A DNA stretch of 15,180 bases from an uncultured Collinsella sp. (GTDB lineage Bacteria; Actinomycetota; Coriobacteriia; Coriobacteriales; Coriobacteriaceae). The notes beneath the pieces are model-generated. The model saw only the letters and a list, made by a program, of their open reading frames with translations, was not told the origin of the DNA and searched no databases. The first letter of the stretch is position 1. Every line of letters starts with the position of its first letter. This document shows, piece by piece, positions 1-6,971 of this stretch. The stretch covers positions 1-15,180 of the forward strand of contig CABRZC010000047.1 in assembly GCA_902475375.1 (NCBI GenBank). The letters are read 5' to 3'. Made by a program: the position numbers and the translations under genes.

Positions 1-16
1 GCGCAACGCGTTGCGC
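1..16. repeat. 16-bp perfect palindrome at the window edge
   Basis: GCGCAACGCGTTGCGC equals its own reverse complement and occupies the very first bases. It lies just before the point where ppsR homology stops. It could be a natural inverted repeat, the edge of an inserted element, or a fold-back artefact at a contig end. The sequence alone does not decide between these. Confidence 0.6.
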
Positions 17-73
17 TGAGTCCTGAGGCTGTTGCAATGAAGATGAGAATCAAGGTCCAAGACGCCGCTGTCG

Positions 74-448
74 ATGTATTTGGCCTATCAGGGTTACAAG
101 GTCGCCAATGTTCCTTTGGCCCATGGCATGGAGCCGCCGAAGTCAATTTACGAGGTTGACCCGATACGGTTGTTCGGCTTGGTTTCGACCGTTGGCGTCA
201 TCTCCGAGATTCGCGATAGCCGCTTGGGCGATGATTACGCCCGTGCCGTCGCCGGCTCCTATGCCGAGCCCGAGAGCGTGCGCAGCGAGCTCGAGGAAGC
301 CCGTGCCCTCATGAAGCGCCTGGGCTGCTTTGTGGTGCGTACTGACGGCAAGGCGATCGAGGAGAGCGCCTCCGAGATCATCGCTCACCTCGAAGAGATT
401 CAAGAGGCAAGAGCCCGCCGCGCCGCCCGCCGCGCTCAACAAAGCTAG
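74..448 (+). CDS. ppsR: PPDK regulatory protein (bifunctional kinase/pyrophosphorylase), C-terminal part, 5' end missing or broken
   Basis: This is the C-terminal half of the DUF299/PpsR family. Family members phosphorylate a threonine of pyruvate,phosphate dikinase using ADP, and remove that phosphate by Pi-dependent pyrophosphorolysis. The stretch MYLAYQGYKVANVPL matches the conserved region just after the nucleotide-binding loop. In-frame homology extends upstream of the ATG to about position 53 (SRSKTPLS), so 74 is not the native start. The loop is normally of the form GVSRTSKTPLS; here one residue appears missing and TGA stops lie in frame at 44-46, 38-40 and 17-19. The full protein is usually about 270 residues, so roughly half is absent. 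The C-terminus (IIAHLEE...) looks complete and ends at TAG 446-448. Placement directly before ppdK supports the assignment. It is either a gene interrupted by the window or contig edge, or a decayed or frameshifted copy. Confidence 0.8.
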   Translation: MYLAYQGYKVANVPLAHGMEPPKSIYEVDPIRLFGLVSTVGVISEIRDSRLGDDYARAVAGSYAEPESVRSELEEARALMKRLGCFVVRTDGKAIEESASEIIAHLEEIQEARARRAARRAQQS

Positions 449-463
449 CTAATTGGGTTAGCT
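447..463. repeat. Small inverted repeat at the ppsR stop codon
   Basis: AGCTAA (447-452) and TTAGCT (458-463) form a perfect 6-bp stem around a 5-nt loop, starting within the TAG stop codon. No T run follows, so it is not a convincing terminator. A second pair, GCTAAA (461-466) and TTTAGC (490-495), lies just downstream. They may be mRNA 3'-end structures or protein-binding sites. Confidence 0.35.
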
Positions 464-554
464 AAAATTACCTGATATTGATAAAGCGATTTAGCAAATA
501 ACCTGCATATGACCTGTGAGTTTCTTATAGTGGTATCTTCATAAGGTAACCACC

Positions 555-592
555 TTTACCTACCGTTTACCGCTAGTTTTAGCACGTTTACC
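555..592 (+). repeat. Three direct TTTACC repeats, helically phased
   Basis: TTTACC occurs at 555-560, 566-571 and 587-592; the second and third copies are preceded by G (GTTTACC). Start-to-start spacings are 11 and 21 bases, about one and two DNA turns, so all copies face the same side of the helix. A complementary GGTAAC lies at 545-550. The arrangement suggests a binding array for a transcription factor controlling ppdK, but the factor is unknown. Confidence 0.45.
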
Positions 593-646
593 AAACCGCG
601 TATCCTCTGCTCAAGCCCGTTCAAAACCCGCCGTATAGTTCCCTCA

Positions 647-667
647 CGGCCCGCATCCGGCGGGCCG
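647..667 (+). promoter_or_regulatory. GC-rich hairpin in the ppdK leader
   Basis: CGGCCCGC (647-654) pairs perfectly with GCGGGCCG (660-667) around the 5-nt loop ATCCG. It ends 47 bases before the GTG start of ppdK and is not followed by a T run, so it is a poor intrinsic terminator. It may stabilise the leader, or be the remains of the ppsR transcript end. Confidence 0.45.
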
Positions 668-714
668 ATTCGTTACCACGGTCGCGCGCGAGAGCGCATG
701 GAAGGGGAAGTATC

Positions 715-3465
715 GTGAGCGATTGCAAGAGGGTTTACCGTTTTGGAACCGATGCCCAGGGCACTTGTGTCACCGAAGGCGACAAGTCCATGAACTTCGT
801 GCTTGGCGGCAAAGGCGCTAATCTTGCCGAGATGAGCCGTATCGGCCTGCCGGTTCCCGGTGGCTTTACCATTACCTGCCAGACCTGCGTCGAGTACTCT
901 GGTGCCGGCAACGTCTGGCCCGAAGGCGCGCTCGACGAGATCGTTGCCGCCGAGGCCGACCTCGAGGCCCGCTGCGGCAAGAAGCTCGGCGACGCCCGTG
1001 ACCCGCTGCTCGTGTCGGTGCGCTCGGGCGCTCCGTTCTCTATGCCCGGCATGATGGACACGGTCCTCAACCTGGGCCTCAACGACGACTCCGTTCAGGG
1101 CCTTATCGCCCAGACGCAGAACCCGCGCTTTGCCTGGGACAGCTATCGTCGCTTTATCCAGATGTTCTCCAACGTCGTCATGGGTGTCGATGCCGACTTG
1201 TTCGAGAATGCCCTGACCCAGGCCCGCCTGGTCGCCGGCGTTCGCGTCGACTCCGAGCTTTCGGCCGAGGACCTGCAGGAGCTCGTTGAGACCTTTAAGG
1301 GCATTTTCTCCGACAACGTTGAGGCCGCTCTGTACCCCGAGCTCGAGGTCGCGGACGGCAAGCCCGTCTTCCCGCGCGATCCGGAGCTCCAGCTGCGCCT
1401 TGCTATCCAGGCCGTCTTTGGTAGCTGGATGAACGAGCGCGCCTGCATCTACCGCAAGCAGCACGGCATTTCCGATGACCTTGGTACCGCCGTTAACGTC
1501 CAGGCTATGGCCTTTGGCAATAAGGGCGAGACCTCGGCGACCGGCGTCGCCTTTACGCGCAACCCGGCCGACGGCACCAAGGAGTTCTACGGTGACTTTT
1601 TGGTTAACGCCCAGGGCGAGGACGTTGTCGCCGGCATCCGCAACACCGAGCCCATCGCCGACCTCAAGACCACCCCGGGCCTCGAGTCCGCAGGTGAGGA
1701 GCTTGAGCGTGTCTTCCTGACGCTTGAGGATCACTATCGCGATATGTGCGACATCGAGTTTACCATCGAGCAGGGCAAGCTCTGGATGCTCCAGACCCGC
1801 GTGGGCAAGCGTACCGCAACCGCCGCTCTGCGCATCGCTATCGAGATGGTCGAGGAAGGCCTTATCACCCGTGAGGAGGCCGTGAGCCGCATCGACCCCG
1901 CGCAGCTCGACCAGCTCCTGCACCCGCAGTTCGACTCCTCCAAGAAGTACGAGGCGCTCGCATGCGGCCTTAACGCCAGTCCCGGTGCCGCCGTGGGCGA
2001 GGTCGTGTTCTCGAGCGATGACGCCGTTGCGCGTTCTGCCGAGGGTCATAAGGTCATTCTGGTCCGCTGGGAGACCAACCCCGACGACCTGAAGGGCATG
2101 GTCGCCGCCGAGGGTATCTTGACGAGCCATGGTGGCAAGACGAGCCACGCCGCCGTTATCGCCCGTGGCATGGGTACTCCCTGTGTCTGCGGTGTCGAGC
2201 GTTTCCATATCGACGCTGCCGAGAAGGTCGTACGCATCGAAGGCAGCGATCGTGTGCTGCACGAAGGCGATGTCATCTCCATCGACGGCACCCAGGGTAT
2301 CGTCGTCGATGGCGCTGTCGATTTGGTCTCCGCCGAGCTCACCGGCGACCTGGACACCATCCTGTCCTGGGCCGACGAGATTCGTCTGGACGAGACCGGC
2401 GGTCACGCCAATCATGTGCGCGTCAACGCCGACAACCCCGAGGATGCCGCGCTCGCCCTCGAGTTTGGCGCCGAGGCCATTGGCCTGTGCCGCACCGAGC
2501 ATATGTTCCTGGGTGACCGCAAGAACATCATCCAGAGCTTTATCCTGTCCGACGACGATGCCGTGAAGCAGCAGGCCCTGGCCGACCTGCTCAAGGTTCA
2601 GACCGAGGACTTCCTGGCTATGTTCAAGACCATGTCCGGTCGCGATGTGGTCGTTCGCCTGCTTGATCCGCCGCTTCATGAGTTCCTGGATAATCCTCGC
2701 GAGCTCGAGGTCGCCATCACCAAGAAGGAAGCCGCTGGCGCCAGCGAGGAAGAGCTTGCCGTCCTGCGCACCCGTCTGCGTCGTATTGACAGCATGGTCG
2801 AGTCCAATCCGATGCTCGGCCTGCGCGGTGTGCGCCTGTCCGTCGTCTTTAGCGATCTGCCGCTCATGCAGGTTCGCGCCGTGGCCACGGCTGCCGCCCG
2901 CCTTATTAAGGAGGGCGTCGACCCGCGTCCCGAGATCATGGTTCCACTCGTTTCCATCACGGCCGAGCATGTCCAGACCCGCGAGGTCATCGAGCGTGTG
3001 ATCGCCGAGGTTTCCTCCGAGGAAGGCGTCGAGCTCAACATTCCCGTGGGCACGATGCTCGAGCTGCCGCGCGCCTGCATGGTCGCCGACGAGATCGCCC
3101 AGCACGCCGACTTCTTCTGCTTTGGCACCAACGACCTCACCCAGACGACCTTCGGCTTCTCTCGTGACGATGCCGAGGCCAAGTTCATCCCGCTGTACAT
3201 GCATAAGAAGATCTTGAAGGACAACCCCTTCGAGACCATTGACACGGCAGTACTCGAGCTGGTGCGCATGGCTGTCGAGAAGGGTCGCGCCACCAATCCC
3301 GACATGCACTTTGGCGTGTGCGGCGAGCACGGCGGCGACCCCAAGTCCATCAAGGGCCTGTTTAACGTGGCCGACGTGGACTACGTGTCCTGCTCGCCCT
3401 ATCGCGTACCCCTCGCGCGCCTTGCTGCCGCTCAGGCCAAGCTCGAGGCCAGGCGCTCCGCTTAA
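715..3465 (+). CDS. ppdK: Pyruvate, phosphate dikinase
   Basis: This cytosolic enzyme interconverts pyruvate + ATP + Pi and PEP + AMP + PPi. The product is 916 residues, slightly longer than the usual 870-890. The order is an N-terminal ATP-grasp domain (about 1-375, beginning with LGGKGANLAEMS), a swivelling phosphohistidine domain (about 400-530) and a C-terminal PEP/pyruvate TIM barrel (about 545-905). Visible key residues are catalytic His478 in GGKTSHAAV, with Thr476 two residues before it as the expected PpsR phosphorylation site; Arg593 (GLCRTEH) and Arg648 (VVVRLLDPP) for PEP; metal ligands Glu783 and Asp807 (FGTNDLTQ); and catalytic Cys869 (FGVCGEHGG). The GTG start is chosen because GGAAGGGGAAG lies just upstream and the following residues match the family N-terminus. 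It sits directly after its regulator gene and is closed by a terminator at 3506-3540. Confidence 0.97.
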   Translation: MSDCKRVYRFGTDAQGTCVTEGDKSMNFVLGGKGANLAEMSRIGLPVPGGFTITCQTCVEYSGAGNVWPEGALDEIVAAEADLEARCGKKLGDARDPLLVSVRSGAPFSMPGMMDTVLNLGLNDDSVQGLIAQTQNPRFAWDSYRRFIQMFSNVVMGVDADLFENALTQARLVAGVRVDSELSAEDLQELVETFKGIFSDNVEAALYPELEVADGKPVFPRDPELQLRLAIQAVFGSWMNERACIYRKQHGISDDLGTAVNVQAMAFGNKGETSATGVAFTRNPADGTKEFYGDFLVNAQGEDVVAGIRNTEPIADLKTTPGLESAGEELERVFLTLEDHYRDMCDIEFTIEQGKLWMLQTRVGKRTATAALRIAIEMVEEGLITREEAVSRIDPAQLDQLLHPQFDSSKKYEALACGLNASPGAAVGEVVFSSDDAVARSAEGHKVILVRWETNPDDLKGMVAAEGILTSHGGKTSHAAVIARGMGTPCVCGVERFHIDAAEKVVRIEGSDRVLHEGDVISIDGTQGIVVDGAVDLVSAELTGDLDTILSWADEIRLDETGGHANHVRVNADNPEDAALALEFGAEAIGLCRTEHMFLGDRKNIIQSFILSDDDAVKQQALADLLKVQTEDFLAMFKTMSGRDVVVRLLDPPLHEFLDNPRELEVAITKKEAAGASEEELAVLRTRLRRIDSMVESNPMLGLRGVRLSVVFSDLPLMQVRAVATAAARLIKEGVDPRPEIMVPLVSITAEHVQTREVIERVIAEVSSEEGVELNIPVGTMLELPRACMVADEIAQHADFFCFGTNDLTQTTFGFSRDDAEAKFIPLYMHKKILKDNPFETIDTAVLELVRMAVEKGRATNPDMHFGVCGEHGGDPKSIKGLFNVADVDYVSCSPYRVPLARLAAAQAKLEARRSA

Positions 3466-3505
3466 CGGAGTCGCGTTCCATTTGCGCCTTTTAAGTTCCC
3501 CTTCG

Positions 3506-3540
3506 CGCCGTCGCGCCCCCTGTGGACGCGGCGGCGTTTT
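3506..3540 (+). terminator. Intrinsic terminator of ppdK
   Basis: CGCCGTCGCG (3506-3515) pairs with CGCGGCGGCG (3527-3536) over ten base pairs including one G-U, with an 11-nt loop. TTTT follows at 3537-3540. It lies 40 bases after the ppdK stop and isolates the next gene from read-through. Confidence 0.75.
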
Positions 3541-3580
3541 ACGTTGGTTCAATACATTGGCAACTGACGGGAGGACTGCG

Positions 3581-6388
3581 ATGAAAAACCTCACTAGGTA
3601 TTTGCAACGAGCGCGTCGGGGAGCACGGATGACCCTGTGCTGGGTAGTCGTTGCGGTCACGGCGTTTTGCGGGATGCCGACAGCCGGTTTTGCCCTTCAG
3701 GATGAATCGCGCGACGAGCTCTATGGCGACGTGGTCAACCCGCTCACCATTACGGTCAACGATCGCGACTGCACGTTTGTAGATATCGATGACGGCAAGC
3801 TCGAGGGTCGTACCTCGATGTACGACAACGTCTCGTTCTACACGGCCGCCGTCAAAAAGGTGCTGCCCAACTGGGCATCGCTTGCCTATAACATCCTTGG
3901 CTATGGTGGAGGCGACGACTCCGGGGACTTTTTGTACTGGGACCACGCCGGCAAGGGCTTTGAGAAGGATTTCGGTAAGGGTCACTACATCTATCTCTAT
4001 GATGCGCTTTCGGGCGGCAACGGTGAGCATTCCGATGGTGCCGACAAATCGAAGCAGAGTGGTCTGACATCTGCAAAAAGCCTCAATGCGGTCTACGAGC
4101 GCTTGACCGACGATATCGCCGGCTGTATCGGTCACAAGCTGGAGGGCTCCGATTTCCGTAAATACGTGCCGCTCGACGGACTGTCGAAAGACACGACTGA
4201 GCAGGACGTCATCTATGCCACCATCGCGTGCGTGGACAAGCTCGGCGGCACCTACCAGTACGATTTCAATGGCTTTGGCATCGCGTTCTATAACTTTAGA
4301 GTTCAGCAGCTCAACAGCGTGAACAAGCTTAACTGTGCGCCCGAGGACGCGCCGGGCTATTCCTTTGTCGATTCTAAGACTGAGCAGGAGCTCGTTACCT
4401 CGGCTCTTAACGTCGGCTATGAGGACGCCTCGCAGAGCATCACGCTCGCCCGCGGTACCGAGGAGACGGTCGGCACGAGCACTTCTGAATCCGCATCGTA
4501 TTCCAAAGGCGGCTCGTGGGGCGCATCGGTGAGCCTCAAGGAGTCACTGGGCGTGCCCGCAACAGCGAGCGAGGAGATCGAGACTTCGTTTTCGGCCGAA
4601 ACCACGATGTCCCAGTTGTGGGAGGCGAGCAAGACCGAGGAACAGTCGATTACCACAACGGACAATCAGTCTGTCACCGTCAATATGACGATCCCGGCGC
4701 ACACGCAGGTCAATAGCAAGCAAACGAGTTCTACCACGACGCTGTCCGAGGACTATGACCAGCCGGTGGGCGTGACGTTCGACGTGATCATCTTTAATAT
4801 GAACGGCGAGTGCTACGATGACAACGCCGCCGTGCAGGAGTTCCATACCGCCGGTTATGACCAGCGCTCGTTCTACACCACCTTTGGCGATCAGTCGACC
4901 GACGCCGTGCAGAACCTGTTCCTGCGCTCAATCGCCCATCGTGGCGACGACGGGTACGATACCACCGCCGGAAACGTGACGAGTTGGTCGTATCGCACCA
5001 ACAACCACATGGTGCGCGCCATCGATTGGAATTCGGTCCTGGCCGATCGCGAGGTGCCCTCGCGCAACGGCGGCGCCCCGCGCACGTGCAACGTGCTCAA
5101 TGACATGGCCGCGACCTATCCCATGTCCATTACGGGTTCCAATCTGTCGTTTGAGTCGGTGACGGTCGATACGCAGTTGGGCACGCCGCAGCCCATTAAG
5201 CCCATCTCCAAGATTCTCGTGTCGCTGCAGACCGATAAGACCCGAAGGCTTACGGTTGGAGACGAAGACCCCATCTCTTCCTATCGCGTGTGTGCAAGGG
5301 ACGAGGACGATGTTGATTACTACGGCTTTGTGAAGTCGTCGGGCGACTGGCGCGTGGTCGATAAAAAGGGCAAGGAATGCAAGTCCGACGTCATCGAGAT
5401 CCAGACCGACCCTGTCACCCACGAGCAGGTCGTGGTGGGTAAAAAGGCCGGCACCGCCTACGTAAAGTACTTTATCCCCGAGGACGCCTACGTGGATGTG
5501 AACGGGCACGTCTCGACCAATGACGAGATCGACGCCGCGGCCTACAAATATAAGGTAAGTGACGTGGCGCCCGAGTCGTTTAACGGCAGCATCAAGCTCG
5601 AGGGCTCGGCGCAGACCGTCGTCGGCGTCGAGGAGAACCTTAACGGCATCGAAGGCCTGACGGCTACGGTCTATGACACGACGGGCAAGGAAGTCGATAG
5701 AGTCTGCAGCTGGGAGGCTCAGGAGCTCGAGAGCAAGGGCATTTCGGTCGCGACAGACGGCACGATGACCATCTCGCAACCGGGCACCTTCCATGTTCGC
5801 GCCTTTATTGACGGCGTGTATTCCGATTGGGCCGAGGTCATCGCCGCACCCGCACCGGTCGACCCGATGACGACCGTGGTCGAGACGCCGGTGAGCGTTA
5901 CGTCCGCCTCCACGGGGGATTCTTCGGCAACGACGGATAGTACGGCTCCTGCCCAGGGAGAGCAGGCCGCTTCTGATACAAACGCGGTTGAGTCTGCTCC
6001 CGCGAGCGACAATGCCGCTGCAGTGACTGACGACACCGCGCCCACTGCCGCGAAGGATGCCTCGCCGATTCCTACGGGCCTCGTTACCGTTTTGACCGAT
6101 ATCTGCCGCTACGGCATCGATCACGGCCTCATCAGCACATCAAACAAGGAAGAGATGACCAAGAAGGACTTCGACATCTTAGGCATCCTGTACCTGATGG
6201 CGGACAGCCAGGATCTGGTGCCCCAAGACGCCGAGGACGCGATGAATGAATGGGTCCATGACAACTATAATGACGAGGAGCTTGCCACCTGGAAGCAGCA
6301 TGCGCTTTCAGTGCTGCTCGAATACGGCTACATCGCGCCCGGAACGACCGTGACGACCCCGACGACTGATGCTGCGGACGGCGCATAA
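3581..6388 (+). CDS. Secreted modular protein with an aerolysin/ETX-MTX2-like pore-forming toxin module
   Basis: The product is 935 residues. ATG 3581 is chosen because GGGAGG lies about 6 bases upstream and it opens a classic signal peptide: an Arg-rich start (1-16), a hydrophobic core (17-33) and likely cleavage after Ala38 (AGFA/LQ). The open frame runs further upstream into ppdK but has no plausible start there. Visible parts are an unassigned N-terminal region (about 39-270); a Ser/Thr-alternating amphipathic stretch (about 285-370) ending in TIPAHTQV (370-377), then a Ser/Thr-rich strand and PVGVTFDVIIFN (395-406), the pattern of aerolysin-family pore modules; two Ig-like domains (about 542-650 and 667-757); an Ala/Ser/Thr/Pro/Asp linker (about 758-830); and an acidic, helical-looking C-terminal domain (about 833-935). 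About ten cysteines remain in the mature chain, so disulfides are possible. I see no LPxTG motif, C-terminal membrane segment or lipobox, so it is probably released. No partner gene is nearby. Function is inferred; a non-toxic adhesin or enzyme-like protein remains possible. Confidence 0.6.
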   Translation: MKNLTRYLQRARRGARMTLCWVVVAVTAFCGMPTAGFALQDESRDELYGDVVNPLTITVNDRDCTFVDIDDGKLEGRTSMYDNVSFYTAAVKKVLPNWASLAYNILGYGGGDDSGDFLYWDHAGKGFEKDFGKGHYIYLYDALSGGNGEHSDGADKSKQSGLTSAKSLNAVYERLTDDIAGCIGHKLEGSDFRKYVPLDGLSKDTTEQDVIYATIACVDKLGGTYQYDFNGFGIAFYNFRVQQLNSVNKLNCAPEDAPGYSFVDSKTEQELVTSALNVGYEDASQSITLARGTEETVGTSTSESASYSKGGSWGASVSLKESLGVPATASEEIETSFSAETTMSQLWEASKTEEQSITTTDNQSVTVNMTIPAHTQVNSKQTSSTTTLSEDYDQPVGVTFDVIIFNMNGECYDDNAAVQEFHTAGYDQRSFYTTFGDQSTDAVQNLFLRSIAHRGDDGYDTTAGNVTSWSYRTNNHMVRAIDWNSVLADREVPSRNGGAPRTCNVLNDMAATYPMSITGSNLSFESVTVDTQLGTPQPIKPISKILVSLQTDKTRRLTVGDEDPISSYRVCARDEDDVDYYGFVKSSGDWRVVDKKGKECKSDVIEIQTDPVTHEQVVVGKKAGTAYVKYFIPEDAYVDVNGHVSTNDEIDAAAYKYKVSDVAPESFNGSIKLEGSAQTVVGVEENLNGIEGLTATVYDTTGKEVDRVCSWEAQELESKGISVATDGTMTISQPGTFHVRAFIDGVYSDWAEVIAAPAPVDPMTTVVETPVSVTSASTGDSSATTDSTAPAQGEQAASDTNAVESAPASDNAAAVTDDTAPTAAKDASPIPTGLVTVLTDICRYGIDHGLISTSNKEEMTKKDFDILGILYLMADSQDLVPQDAEDAMNEWVHDNYNDEELATWKQHALSVLLEYGYIAPGTTVTTPTTDAADGA

Positions 6389-6439
6389 GTGCAGAAAGGG
6401 TGCGTGTTTTTGTCTTTTTGCGCACGGGCAAAATAGTTC

Positions 6440-6467
6440 TTGCAGCCAAGGTCGTGGCGTGTATACT
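6440..6467 (+). promoter_or_regulatory. Sigma-A-type promoter of rplS
   Basis: TTGCAG (6440-6445) and TATACT (6462-6467) are 16 bases apart. The -35 box matches consensus at four of six positions and the -10 box at five of six. The predicted transcript starts near 6474, giving a leader of about 60 nt before the rplS ATG. Confidence 0.7.
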
Positions 6468-6488
6468 CGAATACGTTTGTTCAACTAC

Positions 6489-6512
6489 GTGCCGGCCAAG
6501 GTGGTACGGCAC
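6489..6512 (+). promoter_or_regulatory. Hairpin in the rplS leader
   Basis: GTGCCG (6489-6494) pairs with CGGCAC (6507-6512); within the 12-nt loop CC and GG could pair as well. It ends about 12 bases before the AAGGA ribosome binding site. L19 leader regulation is known in some Firmicutes, but I cannot match this structure to that family from sequence alone. Confidence 0.35.
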
Positions 6513-6536
6513 CTCTAGAAGAGTAAGGAATTGCAC

Positions 6537-6878
6537 ATGGATTACATCCGCGCAATCGAGCGTCAGCAGATCCGCGAGGACATCCCGCAGGTCCGCGTCG
6601 CCGACAACGTCAAGGTTCACTACCGCATTAAGGAAGGCGACCGCGAGCGCATCCAGGTCTTCCAGGGTGACGTCATCCGCATGGCCGGCGCCGGTGCCCG
6701 TGAGACCTTCACCGTCCGCAAGATTTCCTTCGGTGTCGGTGTTGAGCGTACCTTCCCGCTTCACAGCCCCAAGATCGCCAAGCTCGAGGTCGTCCGTCAT
6801 GGTCGCGTCCGTCGCGCCAAGCTGTACTACCTCCGCGACAAGGTGGGCAAGGCTGCTCGCATCCCTGAGAAGCGCTAA
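6537..6878 (+). CDS. rplS: 50S ribosomal protein L19
   Basis: L19 sits at the interface of the large and small ribosomal subunits. The 113-residue product has the family length and conserved core, including IQVFQGDVIR, ETFTVRKIS, GVGVERTFPLHSP and the basic C-terminal RRAKLYYLRDKVGKAARI. ATG 6537 is preferred over the in-frame TTG at 6531 because AAGGA (about 6525-6529) is 7 bases from the ATG but almost touches the TTG. The gene has its own promoter and terminator, so it is a single-gene unit here, not part of the common rpsP-rimM-trmD-rplS operon, at least within this window. Confidence 0.97.
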   Translation: MDYIRAIERQQIREDIPQVRVADNVKVHYRIKEGDRERIQVFQGDVIRMAGAGARETFTVRKISFGVGVERTFPLHSPKIAKLEVVRHGRVRRAKLYYLRDKVGKAARIPEKR

Positions 6879-6912
6879 GAAGATCGCAGCGTCTGTCCAC
6901 TCGTTTGGACAA

Positions 6913-6943
6913 AAGGGTCACCTTCGGGTGGCCCTTCTTTTTA
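6913..6943 (+). terminator. Intrinsic terminator of rplS
   Basis: AAGGGTCACC (6913-6922) pairs with GGTGGCCCTT (6927-6936) over ten pairs, one of them G-U, closed by a stable TTCG tetraloop and followed by CTTTTTATTT. A small extra hairpin, GTCCA/TGGAC (6895-6910), lies just before it. Confidence 0.9.
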
Positions 6944-6971
6944 TTTGATTTGCATACAAGGAGGCCCCGAT

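Larger units (their letters stand above)
449..714 (+). promoter_or_regulatory. ppsR-ppdK intergenic control region
   Basis: This 266-base gap is visibly more AT-rich than the flanking genes, and I see no credible gene in it. It contains repeated TTAGC and TTTACC words, the palindrome GGTAACC (545-551), candidate -10 words (TATAGT at 526-531 and 634-639, TATCCT at 601-606) and a GC-rich hairpin (647-667). A promoter for ppdK is likely here. The best-spaced pair I can find is TTAGCA (579-584), a 16-bp gap, then TATCCT (601-606), matching consensus at four of six bases in each box. That promoter would be partly covered by the TTTACC repeats, as expected for a repressor or activator site. The exact transcription start cannot be read from the sequence. 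Confidence 0.45.

Noticed and set aside
3239..3580. Upstream extension of the secreted-protein frame into the end of ppdK and past its terminator
   Set aside because: The added residues are out-of-frame ppdK sequence. The ribosome binding site and signal peptide both point to ATG 3581.
3581..3640. Twin-arginine or lipoprotein signal in the secreted protein
   Set aside because: ARRGAR lacks the hydrophobic residues expected after the RR pair, and VTAFC has Phe where a lipobox needs a small residue before Cys. An ordinary Sec signal peptide fits better.
673..3660. 995-codon open frame on the minus strand opposite ppdK
   Set aside because: It mirrors the strongly biased codons of ppdK, has low-complexity Gly/Leu/Asp/Val-rich content, and matches no protein I recognise. 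The + strand gene carries every PPDK catalytic motif.
4928..6124. 398-codon minus-strand open frame opposite the secreted protein gene
   Set aside because: Arg/Gly/His-rich composition without recognisable domains; the + strand has a signal peptide, a ribosome binding site and coherent domains.
6400..6426. Terminator after the secreted-protein gene
   Set aside because: GTGCGT/GCGCAC can pair, but the T runs lie in the loop and none follows the stem, so I do not call an intrinsic terminator here.
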